Shown: positions 11,568 to 22,591, counted from the stretch's first letter. The stretch is 64,000 nt of DNA from Edwardsiella anguillarum ET080813 (GCF_000264765.2 NZ_CP006664.1:3570350-3634349), one strand, 5' to 3'. The notes: a model not told the origin generated them from the sequence alone. Numbers and translations are program-made.

Positions 11568-12368
11568 TTAGTCCAGTTCGTTGTCGAGATCGTTATTGCC
11601 GTTGGCAGCGGACTGTACCACCTGCGCCTTGTTGTATTTCGGGCTGAGCTGGATATACAGGATGGCCATGACCAGACCCAACACACCCAGTGCAACCAGG
11701 TTGAAGTTGGTGAACGCGGCGGTGACAAAGCCCAGGTAGAAGAACGGCATCAGGTAGCCGGCACGCATCATGTTGATGACCATGGCGTAACCGACGACGA
11801 CGATCATACCGCCGGCGATACCCAAACCAGTGGTGACGACCTCAGGAATGGCGCTCAGCATGGAGTGAACGGCATCGGTACCGACGGAGACGGCAACGAT
11901 AACGGCCGGGATGGCGATGCGCATTGCCTGCAGCAGCAGGGCGGAGCAGTGCAGGTAAGAGATGGCGCGCAGATCCCCACGCTCAGCGGCGCCGTCAGCC
12001 GCGTGCTGGAAGCCTACGGTGATGGTACGTACGATGATGGTCAACACCTGACCGGCGGCGGCCAGCGGGATCGCCAGCGCGATACCGGCGCCGATGCTCT
12101 GTCCACCGGCGATGACCAGGATGGTCGAGATGATGGAGGCCAGGGCGGCATCGGGTGCGACGGCAGCGCCGATGTTCATCCAGCCCAGGGCGATCATCTC
12201 CAGGGTACCCCCGATGATGATGCCGGTCTTCATATCGCCGAGTACGATACCGATCAGGGTACAGGCGACCAGCGGACGGTGGAACTGAAACTCATCGAGG
12301 ATAGAACCCATCCCCGCAATACATGCCACGATAAATATCAGCACAATCTGAAGAGTGGTAATCTCCAT
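11568..12368 (-). CDS. manY: Mannose PTS membrane component EIIC
   Basis: 266-residue EIIC-Man subunit with the conserved N-terminus MEITTLQIVLIFIVACIAGMGSILDEFQFHRP and multiple membrane helices with amphipathic repeats, near-identical to E. coli ManY over most of its length. It forms the sugar-translocating channel with ManZ. The coding sequence is complete: its TAA stop is retained in the first bases of the IS5 target duplication, so the insertion did not change the protein, only separated it from manZ. Confidence 0.96.
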   Translation of the reverse strand: MEITTLQIVLIFIVACIAGMGSILDEFQFHRPLVACTLIGIVLGDMKTGIIIGGTLEMIALGWMNIGAAVAPDAALASIISTILVIAGGQSIGAGIALAIPLAAAGQVLTIIVRTITVGFQHAADGAAERGDLRAISYLHCSALLLQAMRIAIPAVIVAVSVGTDAVHSMLSAIPEVVTTGLGIAGGMIVVVGYAMVINMMRAGYLMPFFYLGFVTAAFTNFNLVALGVLGLVMAILYIQLSPKYNKAQVVQSAANGNNDLDNELD

Positions 12369-12424
12369 TGTACTTCTCCTTTGACCAAAGAGCTGAGTTA
12401 GTTAAATCAATGCCTTACGGCATA

Positions 12425-13390
12425 TCAGTTCATTTTACTGATAAGGTCCATCATCTTCAGACGCGGATCGTTGGATACCTTGCGAACCTCCAGCTCAATG
12501 CCGCGGGCATCCAGCTTTTTGAAGGCCTCGATATCCGTTTCATCGACGGAGACGGCATTATTGACCTGGGTTTTCCCCTGGCGGAATGCCATACCACCGA
12601 TGTTCACCGTGGTGATCTTGACGCCGTTCTCCACCAGACGCTCGACATCGGCCGGGTTGGTAAACAGCAGCATCACGCGATCGTTGGCGTATTTCGGGTT
12701 ATTGTAGACGCGGATCATCTTGGCTACATCGACGACGTGGGCGGTCACGCCCGGCGGCGCCACCTGCTTAAGCAGGGTAGAGCGAACGTGGTCGTTGGCG
12801 ACCTCATCACTGACGACGATGATGCGGGAGACGCCGGTTTCCTTGGTCCAGCGGGTGGCAACCTGGCCGTGGATCAGACGATCGTCAATACGCGCCAGGC
12901 CGATCTTCATGTGATCCTCCGGGTTCAGCGGCGCCGCAGGTTTCGCCTGTACCGGCGCAGCTGCTTTCGGTGCGCTGGCAGCAGGGGCCTCCTCTTTGGC
13001 ACGCAGCGCGCGCACGCCTTCACGCCCGGTTTCCAGGGCCAAGGCGACCAGATCATCAAACGTAGGGTTATCGTCGCGGGCCATGAAGGTTTCGACCAGC
13101 ATCGGTACGTTGACGCCGGTGATCACGTCATAGTGCTCTTTGTCCAATACGATCCGGCTGGCCGCGTTGAACGGGCTGCCGCCCCAGGTGTCCACCAGGA
13201 AGAGTACCCCTTCGCCGGTATCCATTTGCGCCAGTTTCTGACTGTATTTTTCGATCAGGGTCTCGGCATTCTCACCGGGCACGAAGTCGATAAAGCCAAC
13301 GTTACTTTGTTCGCCCAACAACATCTCGGCGGTTTTTAGCAACTGCTCCGCCGCGGCCCCGTGAGTACCGATCATAATAGCAATACTCAC
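12425..13390 (-). CDS. manX: Mannose PTS cytosolic component EIIAB
   Basis: 321-residue EIIAB-Man. The EIIA domain begins SIAIMIGTHG, where the His is the EIIA phosphorylation site (residue 10 region). An Ala/Pro-rich linker at about residues 134-157 leads to the EIIB domain with the second phosphorylated His in IARIDDRLIHGQVA-type sequence (ARIDDRLIHGQVATRW). It passes phosphate from HPr to incoming sugar. The start is GTG at 13390 preceded by AGGAGGTAGC. First gene of manXYZ, 56 bp before manY. In E. coli this operon is controlled by Mlc, NagC and CRP. Confidence 0.96.
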   Translation of the reverse strand: MSIAIMIGTHGAAAEQLLKTAEMLLGEQSNVGFIDFVPGENAETLIEKYSQKLAQMDTGEGVLFLVDTWGGSPFNAASRIVLDKEHYDVITGVNVPMLVETFMARDDNPTFDDLVALALETGREGVRALRAKEEAPAASAPKAAAPVQAKPAAPLNPEDHMKIGLARIDDRLIHGQVATRWTKETGVSRIIVVSDEVANDHVRSTLLKQVAPPGVTAHVVDVAKMIRVYNNPKYANDRVMLLFTNPADVERLVENGVKITTVNIGGMAFRQGKTQVNNAVSVDETDIEAFKKLDARGIELEVRKVSNDPRLKMMDLISKMN

Positions 13391-14022
13391 TCGCTACCTC
13401 CTCTGCTTTCCTTGATACTTTCACGCCGTAAAATAAACACGGCGTACCGTATGCAATTAAAGATACGAACTGTTTAACGAAACATCCATGTCGAGTCACT
13501 GCTCGCTGAAATTTCTTTGATCTTACGGACGTAAGATTCAGCCATTCCAAATCAATCACTTAGTTTTATGAATCGATTCAGGTATCGCCTGCAATCGGTT
13601 TCAGCAGGATTTATTTTAGTCAGTAAAAAAAATTTTTATGTGACGCCCATCGTTAATTGGTACATGACGTGAACAAATGTAGCCGTGATGGCGCTTTTTT
13701 GTACATTTGATTTTACGATTTTGCCGCGGGATGAAAGAGGAATGTTGCCGGGCTTCCCCTTGGTTATTCTGTGGATTTCTTGCTACAGTAGGCGGCCTGA
13801 TTAATATGAGGAGTATTGGGTTCAACCCGACCTATGGATCGTCACCGACGCCGTTTTACCATCCCGCTTTCTTTCCATTCCTTTTTTCGCGCTGGGCGTC
13901 GCCCATGTTCTGCCACTCCTGCAGGGGGCGCGCGGCGCATGCCTTGGCCTGCTTTACGCCTGTGCTGCAGCCTGTTGTCATCCGGCCCGATCGCCGGTGC
14001 GCTGACGGGGGCAGGATAACCC
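13391..14022. other. Divergent manX / yoaE control region
   Basis: About 630 bp, AT-rich around 13560-13700, between divergent manX and yoaE. It should contain the manX promoter and regulator sites; a TGTGA half-site near 13640 resembles half of a CRP site but lacks a matching partner. The yoaE-proximal part (13840-14020) is open in several frames, but I see no conserved gene in it. Confidence 0.5.
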
Positions 14023-15582
14023 ATGATGGAACTGTTACTGGATCCCTCTATCTGGGCCGGCCTGCTGACGCTGGTGGTGCTGGAAATTGTCCTGGGCATC
14101 GATAACCTGGTGTTTGTCGCCATTCTGGCCGATAAGGTGCCACCGCAGCAGCGTGACCAGGCCCGGCTGATTGGGCTCGGCTTGGCGCTGATCATGCGCC
14201 TGGCGCTGCTATCGCTGATCTCATGGATGGTGACGCTGACCCGCCCGCTGTTCAGTATCGCCATGTTTACCTTCTCCGGGCGCGATATGATCCTGCTGCT
14301 GGGGGGCTTGTTCCTGCTGTTTAAGGCCACCATGGAGCTGCATGAACGCCTAGAAGGGCGGGTGCACGAGGTCAGCCATAAAGGCTATGCCAGCTTTTGG
14401 TCGGTGGTGGCGCAGATCGTCATTCTCGACGCCGTGTTTTCACTGGATGCGGTGATCACGGCGGTCGGGATGGTCGAGCACCTGGCGGTGATGATGCTGG
14501 CGGTGGTGATCGCGATGGCGATCATGCTGCTGGCCTCGAAGAGGCTGACGCGTTTCGTTAACGCTCATCCCACCGTGGTGGTGCTGTGCCTGAGCTTTCT
14601 GCTGATGATCGGGCTGGGGCTGATGGCCGAAGGCTTTGGTCTGCATATTCCCAAAGGATACCTGTATGCGGCGATTGGCTTCTCGATCCTGATCGAAATG
14701 TTCAACCAGATAGCCCGGCGGAATTATCTGCGCCATGAGCAGCGCAGGCCGATGCGCCAGCGCACCGCCGAGGCCATTATGCGCCTGATGGGCGACGGTC
14801 GCGGGGAAGGCGCGGCGGCGCAGGCGGATGTGGCGCTGGTGCCGGGCGCAGCGGGCGCCTTTGCCGCCGAGGAGCGCTATATGATTAGCGGGGTGCTCAC
14901 CCTGGCCTCGCGCTCGCTGCGTACGATCATGACGCCGCGTAATGAAATCTCGTGGATCGACTGCCGCCAGCCGGCGGATGAGATCCGTCGCCAGCTGATG
15001 GAGACGCCGCACAGCCTGTTCCCGGTGTGCGAGGGATCGTTGGATCACCTGCTGGGCGTGGTGCGGGCGAAAGATCTGCTGATGGCGCTGAAGCAGAATA
15101 CGCCGCTGGCCGAGTTTGCGGCCCAGCATACGCCGATCGTTGTACTCGAGAGCCTGGACGTGATCAACGTGCTGGATGTGCTGCGTCAGGCGAAGGGGCG
15201 GCTGGTGATGGTCAGCGATGAATTTGGCGTCGTTCAAGGGCTGGTGACGCCGCTGGATGTGCTGGAGGCCATCGCCGGTGAGTTCCCGGATGAGGACGAG
15301 ACGCCGGATATCGTGAGCAATGAGCCGGGGTGGTTGGTCAAAGGCAGCACCGATCTGCACACCCTAGAGCAGACGCTGGACGTTCACGGGCTGGTGCTGG
15401 GCAGCGGTACGCAATATGCCTCGCTGGCCGGGCTGCTGCTGGCGCATTTTGACCGGATGCCGGCGGTGGGGGCGGCGCTGACGCTGAACGGCCTGCGCTT
15501 TACCGTCGTCGAGGTCGAAGAGTACCGCATCGAACGGGTTCAGGTAGAGCGCGTCGGCTGCGCGCCGGATCCGTCCGTCTAA
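14023..15582 (+). CDS. yoaE: TerC/CBS/CorC-domain inner-membrane protein YoaE
   Basis: 519 residues, matching E. coli YoaE (518). Order: a TerC-type membrane domain of about seven helices (residues 1-235, with [22 protein letters not shown] and [20 protein letters not shown]), a pair of CBS motifs (about 285-410) and a C-terminal CorC/HlyC transporter-associated domain. The conserved acidic residues in the two [12 protein letters not shown] helices suggest metal ion handling, but the function of YoaE is not established. Divergent from manX as in E. coli, and its stop overlaps that of pdeD by 4 bp. Confidence 0.94.
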   Translation: MMELLLDPSIWAGLLTLVVLEIVLGIDNLVFVAILADKVPPQQRDQARLIGLGLALIMRLALLSLISWMVTLTRPLFSIAMFTFSGRDMILLLGGLFLLFKATMELHERLEGRVHEVSHKGYASFWSVVAQIVILDAVFSLDAVITAVGMVEHLAVMMLAVVIAMAIMLLASKRLTRFVNAHPTVVVLCLSFLLMIGLGLMAEGFGLHIPKGYLYAAIGFSILIEMFNQIARRNYLRHEQRRPMRQRTAEAIMRLMGDGRGEGAAAQADVALVPGAAGAFAAEERYMISGVLTLASRSLRTIMTPRNEISWIDCRQPADEIRRQLMETPHSLFPVCEGSLDHLLGVVRAKDLLMALKQNTPLAEFAAQHTPIVVLESLDVINVLDVLRQAKGRLVMVSDEFGVVQGLVTPLDVLEAIAGEFPDEDETPDIVSNEPGWLVKGSTDLHTLEQTLDVHGLVLGSGTQYASLAGLLLAHFDRMPAVGAALTLNGLRFTVVEVEEYRIERVQVERVGCAPDPSV

Positions 15583-17207
15583 GTTTGTGCCGGGGCGCGG
15601 GCGTACTCTCCCGCGCCGTGCGCCGCCTGCGTCGAATCGTCGCACCGCCGCTGGTAGTGGGCATGCCAGTCTGGGAAATCCCGCAGCGGCATCGGCCGGG
15701 CGAAGAGATATCCCTGCATGGCGTAAACCTGTCGCTGGTGCAGATAGTCGGCCTGCTGCGGCTGTTCGACGCCCTCCATGACCAGGCGTAGCCGTAGCTG
15801 GTGCGCCAGATCGATCATCAGATCTAAGACCCTGGCATTAATCGCGTCGCTGCCGATGGTCGCGCAAAAGGCGCGATCGATTTTCAGCATTTCAGGCTGC
15901 AGATCCTGCAGGTAGCTCAGCGAACTGTGACCGGTGCCAAAGTCATCCAGCGCCAGGGACAGCCCCATTTCACGCAGGATATGCAGCTGTGGGTAGTCCT
16001 GGCTGGACAGGCGGGTGCGCTCCGTCAGCTCTAGCATCAGGCGCTGTCGGGGCCGGTGGCGCAGCCACAGATTCTGGATATCCAGGGCCAGTTTGCCGTG
16101 GGCGAAATGCTCTGCCGCAACGTTAATACTGAAGTAAAAATCGCGATCGTTTGGAAAATGGTGGCGCTGCGCCGCCAGCATTTCCAGCAGGTAGCGAGTC
16201 AGCGGAACGATAAGCCCATTCTGCTCGGCCAGGGGAATGAAGATCTCCGGCGAGGTCCAGCCATGGCGCGGATTATACCAGCGCAGCAGGATCTCCACCC
16301 CCTCGCAGCGGCCGCTTTCCGTGTGGATGATGGGCTGACAGTACAGTTGAAACTGACGGCGTCGGATCGCCTGAGCGATCGGATAAGCCAGGCTCATACG
16401 ATTGGCCGATGCCAGATAGGTGAGGATCGATGCCAGCAGGAACAGCAGCAGCGCCAATGGGATATGGCGCGGCAGGCGCTGCAGCGCCAGATCGCGCGCG
16501 GCGGGGGAGAACAGCGAGATCGAGAACGGGTAGCGACTAGAGTGCAGCTCCAGGCGCGGCGGCGTCTCGGCATCCGCGGCGTCGGTCGGCGTCCGTATCC
16601 GCGTATCGTTGAAGCGCAGCGTGTGGCCGGCCACATTCAGGGCCATATAGTCGACATAGGGCGGACGCGGCGCCAGGATAAAGGCGGAGAGGGTGGCAAT
16701 ATTAAAAATATACACCATGCCGCTGGTAGGACTGGCCTGATCCGGTCGCCAGAACAGCAGGATAGGGCTGCCGCGGTTAAGCAAGCGCGCCGCCCGCAGA
16801 ACCAGCGTATCTTTGGCCGATAGCATCTCGGGGTAAATGGCCCGCAGCGACTTGATCGGCTGATTGATCAGATTGGAGCAGGTCACTATGCCATCCTTCA
16901 CCAGCAACACGGCGCGGATCGTTTCCAGGTGTATCGCCATGCTGGTCAGGTGCGGACTGATTTCTTCGCAGCGCTGATTTACCCAGTCGATATTATTTTT
17001 ACTGACGGCTTCGGCGCGGGATAGGATCCTTTCCAACTGCGTAATGGCAATCGCGGCGGCGTTGCGTTGCATCTGCTGCACCGTTGCCAGCTCCTGCTGA
17101 TAGCGGCTGGCGAGGGAAACGATACAGACGAGTGCGCCGATGGTGATAGCCAGTAGGGCACGATACAAACGATAGCGTTTCATCGTGATAGGTGAAAAAA
17201 GCATCAT
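15579..17207 (-). CDS. pdeD: CSS-motif EAL-domain cyclic-di-GMP phosphodiesterase
   Basis: About 542 residues, homologous to E. coli PdeD (YoaD) and beside yoaE as there. An N-terminal membrane helix ([21 protein letters not shown]) is followed by a periplasmic CSS-type domain with the redox Cys in [11 protein letters not shown], a second helix ([16 protein letters not shown]), and a cytosolic EAL domain. Key catalytic features are present: [34 protein letters not shown] and [10 protein letters not shown]. In related proteins periplasmic disulfide state and proteolysis control cleavage of c-di-GMP. Start chosen at 17207 (AAGGG upstream); the in-frame ATG at 17183 is an alternative. Confidence 0.88.
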   Translation of the reverse strand: MMLFSPITMKRYRLYRALLAITIGALVCIVSLASRYQQELATVQQMQRNAAAIAITQLERILSRAEAVSKNNIDWVNQRCEEISPHLTSMAIHLETIRAVLLVKDGIVTCSNLINQPIKSLRAIYPEMLSAKDTLVLRAARLLNRGSPILLFWRPDQASPTSGMVYIFNIATLSAFILAPRPPYVDYMALNVAGHTLRFNDTRIRTPTDAADAETPPRLELHSSRYPFSISLFSPAARDLALQRLPRHIPLALLLFLLASILTYLASANRMSLAYPIAQAIRRRQFQLYCQPIIHTESGRCEGVEILLRWYNPRHGWTSPEIFIPLAEQNGLIVPLTRYLLEMLAAQRHHFPNDRDFYFSINVAAEHFAHGKLALDIQNLWLRHRPRQRLMLELTERTRLSSQDYPQLHILREMGLSLALDDFGTGHSSLSYLQDLQPEMLKIDRAFCATIGSDAINARVLDLMIDLAHQLRLRLVMEGVEQPQQADYLHQRQVYAMQGYLFARPMPLRDFPDWHAHYQRRCDDSTQAAHGAGEYARAPAQT

Positions 17208-17798
17208 GGCGCCCTTAAGCTGTGCAGTATCCGCGAGTGATCGACTATTGCTAACGGGCGGCGGCACGCTGCGGCTTGGCGTGGCACGGGCCAACGGCAG
17301 ACGGGCGGCGCTCCGCACCAGCAGCGCGATAAGCTGGCCCGCCATAACGGCCCGATATTATCGCGTATCCAAATAATTCATAAGATAATAACTCAGTCGA
17401 CTAAGCCATGTTGTCCGACCATCCTCATGGTATCTATATTTACCGTCAGCCAGCAATAATGGCGCTGTCCAACGGCGTATAATTAGGATAAAGCCCAATT
17501 TTTACATTTTGAGTGGACTGTAGATCGCGCCGTTGTCGGGAGGATGGGCGTTGTTTTTACGCACTTGCGCCGTTGCCCCGTACGCAAAGGCGTTATTTTG
17601 GCGTTTCAGAATAACCGGAATGTCTATCTGCGCTGGGATTTTTCTGCGCGCCGCCCGCGGGGCGGTTGCCTAAGGTGAAACGATAGGATACTTTGATATA
17701 ATAATCTGGATAAACAAATAGATATAAATCAGGTCCACACAGGCGCAGCGCAGCATGGCTGCGGCGGACCGCATACCGAGTGGATAAGGAGTGGTGAT
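17208..17798. other. Intergenic region upstream of the BOF lipoprotein gene
   Basis: About 590 bp between pdeD and the divergent 17799 gene. A good TATAAT lies at 17697-17702, about 100 bp before the start codon, and is the likely -10 of that gene. GC-rich self-complementary sequence (GCCGCCCGCGGGGCGG) lies just before it. No coding potential seen. Confidence 0.5.
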
Positions 17799-18176
17799 AT
17801 GAATAATGCAGTAAAGGCGGCGATCCTGGCGCTGTCGGTGGCGGGTTTGGCCGCCTGTAGTACGCCGCCGCAGACCTCGTTGGGCGGCGGTTTTGATGGC
17901 CCGCATCAGCAGAATGTCATGACGGTCAGTCAGGTGCAGAAGTCGACGGTGATCGATGAGGGGCAGATGGTGCAGCTGCGTGGGAACATTGTTCAGGCGC
18001 TGGGAGGCGAGGACTACCGCTTCCGCGATGACAGCGGCGCCATGACGCTGATCGTTCCCGCCAGCGCCTGGGCTGGCCGGGTGGTGACGCCGCAGCAGCG
18101 GGTCAGCGTGCAGGGGCGCATCGTCAAAGAGTTTAATGGGGTGAAGCTGTATACCGTCGCGATTCGTCTCGACTGA
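17799..18176 (+). CDS. YgiW/YdeI-family OB-fold (BOF) stress protein, predicted lipoprotein
   Basis: 125 residues. An N-terminal type II signal peptide with lipobox LAAC (AILALSVAGLAACSTPP) predicts a lipid-anchored protein. The rest is a BOF/OB-fold domain (VMTVSQVQKSTVIDEGQMVQLRGNIVQALGGEDYRFRDDSG...GRIVKEFNGVKLYTVAIRL). Family members YgiW and YdeI help resist peroxide, metals and antimicrobial peptides but have ordinary signal peptides; the lipobox is a difference. A GGAG site precedes the ATG. Monocistronic by position. Confidence 0.85.
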   Translation: MNNAVKAAILALSVAGLAACSTPPQTSLGGGFDGPHQQNVMTVSQVQKSTVIDEGQMVQLRGNIVQALGGEDYRFRDDSGAMTLIVPASAWAGRVVTPQQRVSVQGRIVKEFNGVKLYTVAIRLD

Positions 18177-18300
18177 GGCGCAGTCCATGGCCGGGCGCGT
18201 CCCGGTCATGGGCTCTCTCTCGCGTGGGCGTGGCTGCGCGACGTCACGGACGTTGGCGATCGGGGCTGATGACGCTAGGGAAGATAAGGCGAAAGAGAAA

Positions 18301-18377
18301 TGGTGCGTCCGAGTAGACTCGAACTACCGACCCCCACCATGTCAAGGTGGTGCTCTAACCAACTGAGCTACGGACGC
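18301..18377 (-). tRNA. tRNA-Val (GAC), copy 3 in transcription order
   Basis: Reading the minus strand gives a 77-nt cloverleaf beginning GCGTCCGTAGCTCAGTTGG, anticodon loop CTTGACATG with GAC anticodon, TTCGAGTC T-loop and encoded CCA. It closely matches E. coli valV/valW, which also lie beside mdtK. Confidence 0.97.
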
Positions 18378-18397
18378 ACTGAGCGCATGCTGTGAAA

Positions 18398-18474
18398 TGG
18401 TGCGTCCGAGTAGACTCGAACTACCGACCCCCACCATGTCAAGGTGGTGCTCTAACCAACTGAGCTACGGACGC
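18398..18474 (-). tRNA. tRNA-Val (GAC), copy 2
   Basis: Identical 77-nt sequence to the copies on either side, including encoded CCA and GAC anticodon, separated from them by 20-nt spacers. E. coli has two copies here; this locus has three. Confidence 0.97.
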
Positions 18475-18494
18475 ACTGGGCGCATACTGTGAAA

Positions 18495-18571
18495 TGGTGC
18501 GTCCGAGTAGACTCGAACTACCGACCCCCACCATGTCAAGGTGGTGCTCTAACCAACTGAGCTACGGACGC
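18495..18571 (-). tRNA. tRNA-Val (GAC), copy 1
   Basis: First of the three identical tRNA-Val(GAC) genes in transcription order. The two spacers between copies differ at only two positions, so the array arose by recent tandem duplication of about 97 bp. Confidence 0.97.
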
Positions 18572-18695
18572 ATCCGGTGTCGTCGTGGCTGACGACGGGG
18601 ACGAATATTAGCGGCACATGGCCGGGCTGGCAAGGGGGGATTATCACTTTTTTCCCAGAAATTCACACGATTGCTGACAGAGTGCGCAGCGCGGT

Positions 18696-18721
18696 GAAAA
18701 AAGCGGCGCCGTCGCGCCGCT
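18696..18721 (-). terminator. mdtK Rho-independent terminator
   Basis: On the minus strand, stem AGCGGCGC / GCGCCGCT with a 4-nt loop followed by TTTTTTCACC, 20 bp after the mdtK stop. It separates mdtK from the tRNA-Val array. Confidence 0.85.
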
Positions 18722-18741
18722 CCTGCGGGTATTTTTCGCGC

Positions 18742-20115
18742 TCAGCGTGCGGCGCGCTGTAGGATCCAGCTTTCCGGCTGGCGCTGTAGCCAGCGGATGC
18801 GCAGCGCCATCATGATGGCCGAGGAGGTCAGCCCGATGATAAACCCGATCCAAAAGCCGCTCGGCCCCATGGCCGGGGTAACCCGATTGGTCAGCGCCAG
18901 CAGATATCCGATCGGCAGCCCCAGCAGCCAGTAGGCGATAAAGGTAATGAAGAAGATGGAGCGGGTATCCTTGTAGCCGCGCAGCACGCCGCTGCCGATC
19001 ACCTGTACGGAGTCGGAGATTTGATACAGCGCAGCCAACAGCATCAGGTGGGTCGCCATGGCGAGCACCTGGATATCGTCGTTATACAGCAGGGCGATGG
19101 GCTTGCGCAGGACGATAGTAAAAATGGCGGTGCAGGCGGCCATCGCCATTCCCACCGCGATCGCGGTGCGCGCCGAGACGCGGGCGTCCTCCGTCGAGCC
19201 TTGCCCCAGGCGATAGCCGACGCGGATGGTGGCCGCGACGCCCAGCGACATGGGCAGCACAAACATCAGCGAGCTGAAGTTCAGCGCGATCTGGTGCCCG
19301 GCGACCGCCACGATCCCCAGCGGAGAGACCAGCAGGGCGACCACGGCGAACAGGGTGACCTCGAAAAACAGCGCCAGGGCGATAGGCATCCCGATGGCGA
19401 TCAGGCGGCGGAGCGTGGCCCAGTCGGCCGCCTCAAACGCGCGTGATCGACGGACATCCTTCAGCGACGGCGCACGGGCGACGTAGCTGCGCATCAGCAG
19501 GTACATGATCCAGTAGACGCTGGCGGTAGCGACGCCGCAGCCGACGCCGCCCAGCGCCGGAGCACCGAATTTACCGTAGATAAAAATGTAGTTGACCGGA
19601 ATGTTGATCAGGAGACCGACGAAGCCGATGACCATCCCCGGCTTGGTCTTGCTCAGCCCTTCGCACAGCCCGCGCAGCACCTGAAAACAGAGATACCCTG
19701 GCGCCCCCCACATAATCGCGTGCAGATAGCCGATAGCCTTGTCGGCCAGCAGCGGATCGATATTGTCCATCATGTTGATGATGTGTCCGGCATTATACAG
19801 GACGGCGATGATCAGTACGGAAAGCCCGGCCACCAGCCAGAAGCCCTGGTTGACTTGGTGGGGGATGCTGGGCCGTTTGCCTGCGCCGTTGAGCTGGGCA
19901 ATGACCGGCGTCAGGGCCAGCAGCAGGCCGTGGCCAAACAGGATGGTCGGCAGCCAGATAGAGGTGCCGACGGCCACCGCGGCCATATCGGTAGCGCTGA
20001 CGCTCCCGGCCATGATGGTATCGACAAAGCCCATTGCCGTTTGGGCAATCTGGGCAATGATAACGGGAATAGCCAACGCCAATAAACTACGCGCTTCGCG
20101 CCAATACTTCTGCAC
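18742..20115 (-). CDS. mdtK: MATE-family multidrug efflux pump MdtK (NorM)
   Basis: 457 residues, the exact E. coli MdtK length, with twelve membrane helices of the MATE family. It exports fluoroquinolones, ethidium and similar cations by Na+/H+ antiport in the inner membrane. Strong identity across [40 protein letters not shown] and [27 protein letters not shown]. The GTG at 20115 aligns with the E. coli start (MQKY) and has AAGGTG 6 nt upstream; the frame is open further upstream without conservation. Divergent from ribE and beside tRNA-Val genes, as in E. coli. Confidence 0.95.
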   Translation of the reverse strand: MQKYWREARSLLALAIPVIIAQIAQTAMGFVDTIMAGSVSATDMAAVAVGTSIWLPTILFGHGLLLALTPVIAQLNGAGKRPSIPHQVNQGFWLVAGLSVLIIAVLYNAGHIINMMDNIDPLLADKAIGYLHAIMWGAPGYLCFQVLRGLCEGLSKTKPGMVIGFVGLLINIPVNYIFIYGKFGAPALGGVGCGVATASVYWIMYLLMRSYVARAPSLKDVRRSRAFEAADWATLRRLIAIGMPIALALFFEVTLFAVVALLVSPLGIVAVAGHQIALNFSSLMFVLPMSLGVAATIRVGYRLGQGSTEDARVSARTAIAVGMAMAACTAIFTIVLRKPIALLYNDDIQVLAMATHLMLLAALYQISDSVQVIGSGVLRGYKDTRSIFFITFIAYWLLGLPIGYLLALTNRVTPAMGPSGFWIGFIIGLTSSAIMMALRIRWLQRQPESWILQRAAR

Positions 20116-20374
20116 GGATACACCTTTATGGTTTTTGTGACACAAAATAGGGATGCGCCTATCCCCACGGCACACCATGGTGGGTCGCTTGCAATAAGGG
20201 GGACGAACGGGTGATTCTACCGACTTGTTGGCGATATGGAAATATGCACAGGTAGAATGTTGAGTCGGGTGCGTATATAAGGGTGTTTTATAGCGTAATA
20301 CTTTGGTTTGCGAGTGATTTAGGGCAAACTCACAGACAGTGATCCTAACGGAATATCTCATAGAGGAAGGCATT

Positions 20375-21010
20375 ATGTTTACCGGTATTGTTCAGGGCAC
20401 CGCGCCGGTGGTGGCGATCGATGAAAAACCCAATTTCCGTACCCACGTAGTACAGCTGCCGCCGGAGATGCTGCCGGGATTGGCGCTGGGCGCCTCGGTG
20501 GCCCATAACGGCGTGTGCCTGACCGTCACCGGGATTGAAGGCGATCGGGTTAGCTTCGATCTGATGAAAGAGACGCTGCGGGTGACGAATCTGGGAAGCC
20601 TGCGGGTGGGCGATCGGGTCAACCTGGAGCGGGCGGCTAAGTTTAATGATGAGATCGGCGGCCATTTGATGTCCGGTCATGTTATGGGCATGGCGGAGAT
20701 CGTCAAAATCCTCAGCTCAGAGCACAACCGCCAGATTTGGTTTCGCATCAGCGATAGCGAGATGATGAAATATGTGCTGCATAAAGGGTTTATCGGCATC
20801 GACGGCATCAGTCTGACCCTCGGTGAGGTGAGCAAGAACCGTTTCTGTGTACATCTGATCCCGGAGACCCTGCTGCGTACCACGTTGGGTGATAAGCGCC
20901 TGGGCGATCGGGTGAACATTGAGATCGATCCGCAGACGCAGGCGGTCGTCGATACCGTTGAGCGGGTGCTGGCCAGCCGCGCCGCCGTTGACGGCGCCCA
21001 GCCGGCCTGA
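20375..21010 (+). CDS. ribE: Riboflavin synthase alpha subunit
   Basis: 211-residue riboflavin synthase (called ribC or ribE in enterobacteria), catalysing dismutation of two 6,7-dimethyl-8-ribityllumazine molecules to riboflavin. Two lumazine-binding repeats are clear: [12 protein letters not shown]...[12 protein letters not shown] and [13 protein letters not shown]...[15 protein letters not shown]. Length fits the family. AGAGGAAGG lies 8 nt before the ATG. I see no FMN riboswitch in the 260-bp mdtK-ribE gap. Confidence 0.95.
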   Translation: MFTGIVQGTAPVVAIDEKPNFRTHVVQLPPEMLPGLALGASVAHNGVCLTVTGIEGDRVSFDLMKETLRVTNLGSLRVGDRVNLERAAKFNDEIGGHLMSGHVMGMAEIVKILSSEHNRQIWFRISDSEMMKYVLHKGFIGIDGISLTLGEVSKNRFCVHLIPETLLRTTLGDKRLGDRVNIEIDPQTQAVVDTVERVLASRAAVDGAQPA

Positions 21011-21020
21011 GCTTCGCGGG

Positions 21021-22400
21021 CTAGCGCTCTGCGTGGGTGAGTCCGCGGGTGCGCATCATGCTGACCGCCGCGGCCAGCGCAGCGCAGACGGCGCCCAGCA
21101 GCAGGGCGCCGTGGGTTCCCCCGTCATCCCCCAGCCAGTTAAACATCAGCGCGACCAGCGCGGCGCCCAGGGTCTGGCCAAACAGGCGGGCGGTGCCCAA
21201 CATGCCGCTGGCGCCCCCGCTGCGCTGACGCGGCGCCGAGGCGATCATGGTGTGGTTGTTCGGCGATTGAAACAGGCCGAAGCCGGCGCCGCACAGCGCC
21301 ATACGCCAGATAATGGCCGCGCTGTCTGGCTGGGCCGGCAGCAGCGCCAGCGCCAGCAGGCCCACGCCGGTGAGCGCCATTCCCACGCAGCCCAGCAGAC
21401 CGGCATTGAACCGCTCAACCAGGCGCCCCGAGAGGGGGGCCATCACCATGGTGGCCAGCGGCCAGGGCGTCAGCAGCAGGCCGGTCATCACCTCGCCATA
21501 GCCCAGCGTACGCTGTAGAAAGAACGGCAGTGAGACCAGCGCCAGCATTTGCGCACAGAAGGAGCAGATGGAGGTGGTGATGGAGAGGGTAAAAATGGGA
21601 ATGCGCATCAGATCGATCGGCAGTAGCGGCTGCGGCTGCCGACGTTCGCGCCGAATCAGCAGCGTCGCGCTGCATAGTAGGGCGACCAGCTCCAGCCACA
21701 GCAGCGCGGGCGACTGATGCTGCGCCAGTCCACTGATCAGGGAGAGCAGCAGACCGAAGGTCAGGGCGTTGAGCAGGGCACTCTGGCGATCGAAGGGAGG
21801 GCGAGCCGCGGCAGGCGGATTGCGTGGCAGCGTGCGCCGGCCAATCAGCCAGGCGGCCAGGCCGAAGGGGATATTGATGGCGAACAGCCACGGCCAGTCG
21901 CCCAGGGCCAGCACGGCGGCGGCGATCGTCGGGCCGGCGGCGGAGGAGACGGCAACCACCAGCGCGTTTAATCCCATACCGCGCCCCAGCTGATGCTGAG
22001 GGTAGATCAGGCGTATCAGCGCGCTATTGACGCTCATCAGCGCGGCGGCGGCAAACCCCTGCAGTACGCGAGAAAGGGTCAGGGTCAGCAGGGAGTCGGA
22101 GAGGGCGCAGGCCAGCGAGGTCAGGCTGAACAGCAGGCAGCCGCTGAGAAAGATGCGTCGATAGCCAATGCGTTCGCCCAGGGCCGCCAGCGAAAGGAGT
22201 GACACCGTCACCGCCAGTTGATAGGCGTTGACGATCCAGATGGCATCCGCCGCGCTGGCGTGCAAATCGCGGGCGATGCTCGGCAGCGCGACGTTAGCGA
22301 TAGCGCCATCCAGCACGGCAATAGCGATACCCAGCGCGATGGCCAGCATGGCGCCATAGCGCTGGCGCGGCGGCAGCCCATCGCTGAGGCTTGGAGTCAT
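21021..22400 (-). CDS. yebQ: MFS drug-type transporter YebQ
   Basis: 459-residue DHA2-family (14-helix type) major facilitator protein that matches E. coli YebQ along its length: DGLPPRQRYGAMLAIALGIAIAVLDGAIANVALPSIARDLH, GPTIAAAVLALGDWPWLFAINIPFG, CGAGFGLFQSPNNHTMIASAPRQRSGGASGMLGTAR. The motif C region (GPTIA) and LDGAIANVALP motif D1 are typical of drug/proton antiporters. Substrate not established. Divergent from kdgR, as in E. coli. Confidence 0.92.
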   Translation of the reverse strand: MTPSLSDGLPPRQRYGAMLAIALGIAIAVLDGAIANVALPSIARDLHASAADAIWIVNAYQLAVTVSLLSLAALGERIGYRRIFLSGCLLFSLTSLACALSDSLLTLTLSRVLQGFAAAALMSVNSALIRLIYPQHQLGRGMGLNALVVAVSSAAGPTIAAAVLALGDWPWLFAINIPFGLAAWLIGRRTLPRNPPAAARPPFDRQSALLNALTFGLLLSLISGLAQHQSPALLWLELVALLCSATLLIRRERRQPQPLLPIDLMRIPIFTLSITTSICSFCAQMLALVSLPFFLQRTLGYGEVMTGLLLTPWPLATMVMAPLSGRLVERFNAGLLGCVGMALTGVGLLALALLPAQPDSAAIIWRMALCGAGFGLFQSPNNHTMIASAPRQRSGGASGMLGTARLFGQTLGAALVALMFNWLGDDGGTHGALLLGAVCAALAAAVSMMRTRGLTHAER

Positions 22401-22591
22401 AGCGGGCGTGTCCGTGGATATAGTTGGTTGTTATGATGGATCTCACTGTGCGCGTAAAAGCGCGCGCTGGCAATCTTTGCATCGCCTTGATTGTCACGCG
22501 GTTGCAGCAACGTATCCGGCTGTTATTCAGGGAGTGTTCCTACTATACTGAAACAGAGGTTCGTTTTTTTTGATAAGGGTAACCCGACTCC

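Noticed and set aside
13640..13665. CRP site upstream of manX
   Set aside because: Only a TGTGA half-site is present; the second half does not match, so it is not listed as a site.
20116..20374. FMN riboswitch upstream of ribE
   Set aside because: The gap lacks the conserved RFN-element blocks; in enterobacteria that riboswitch precedes ribB instead.
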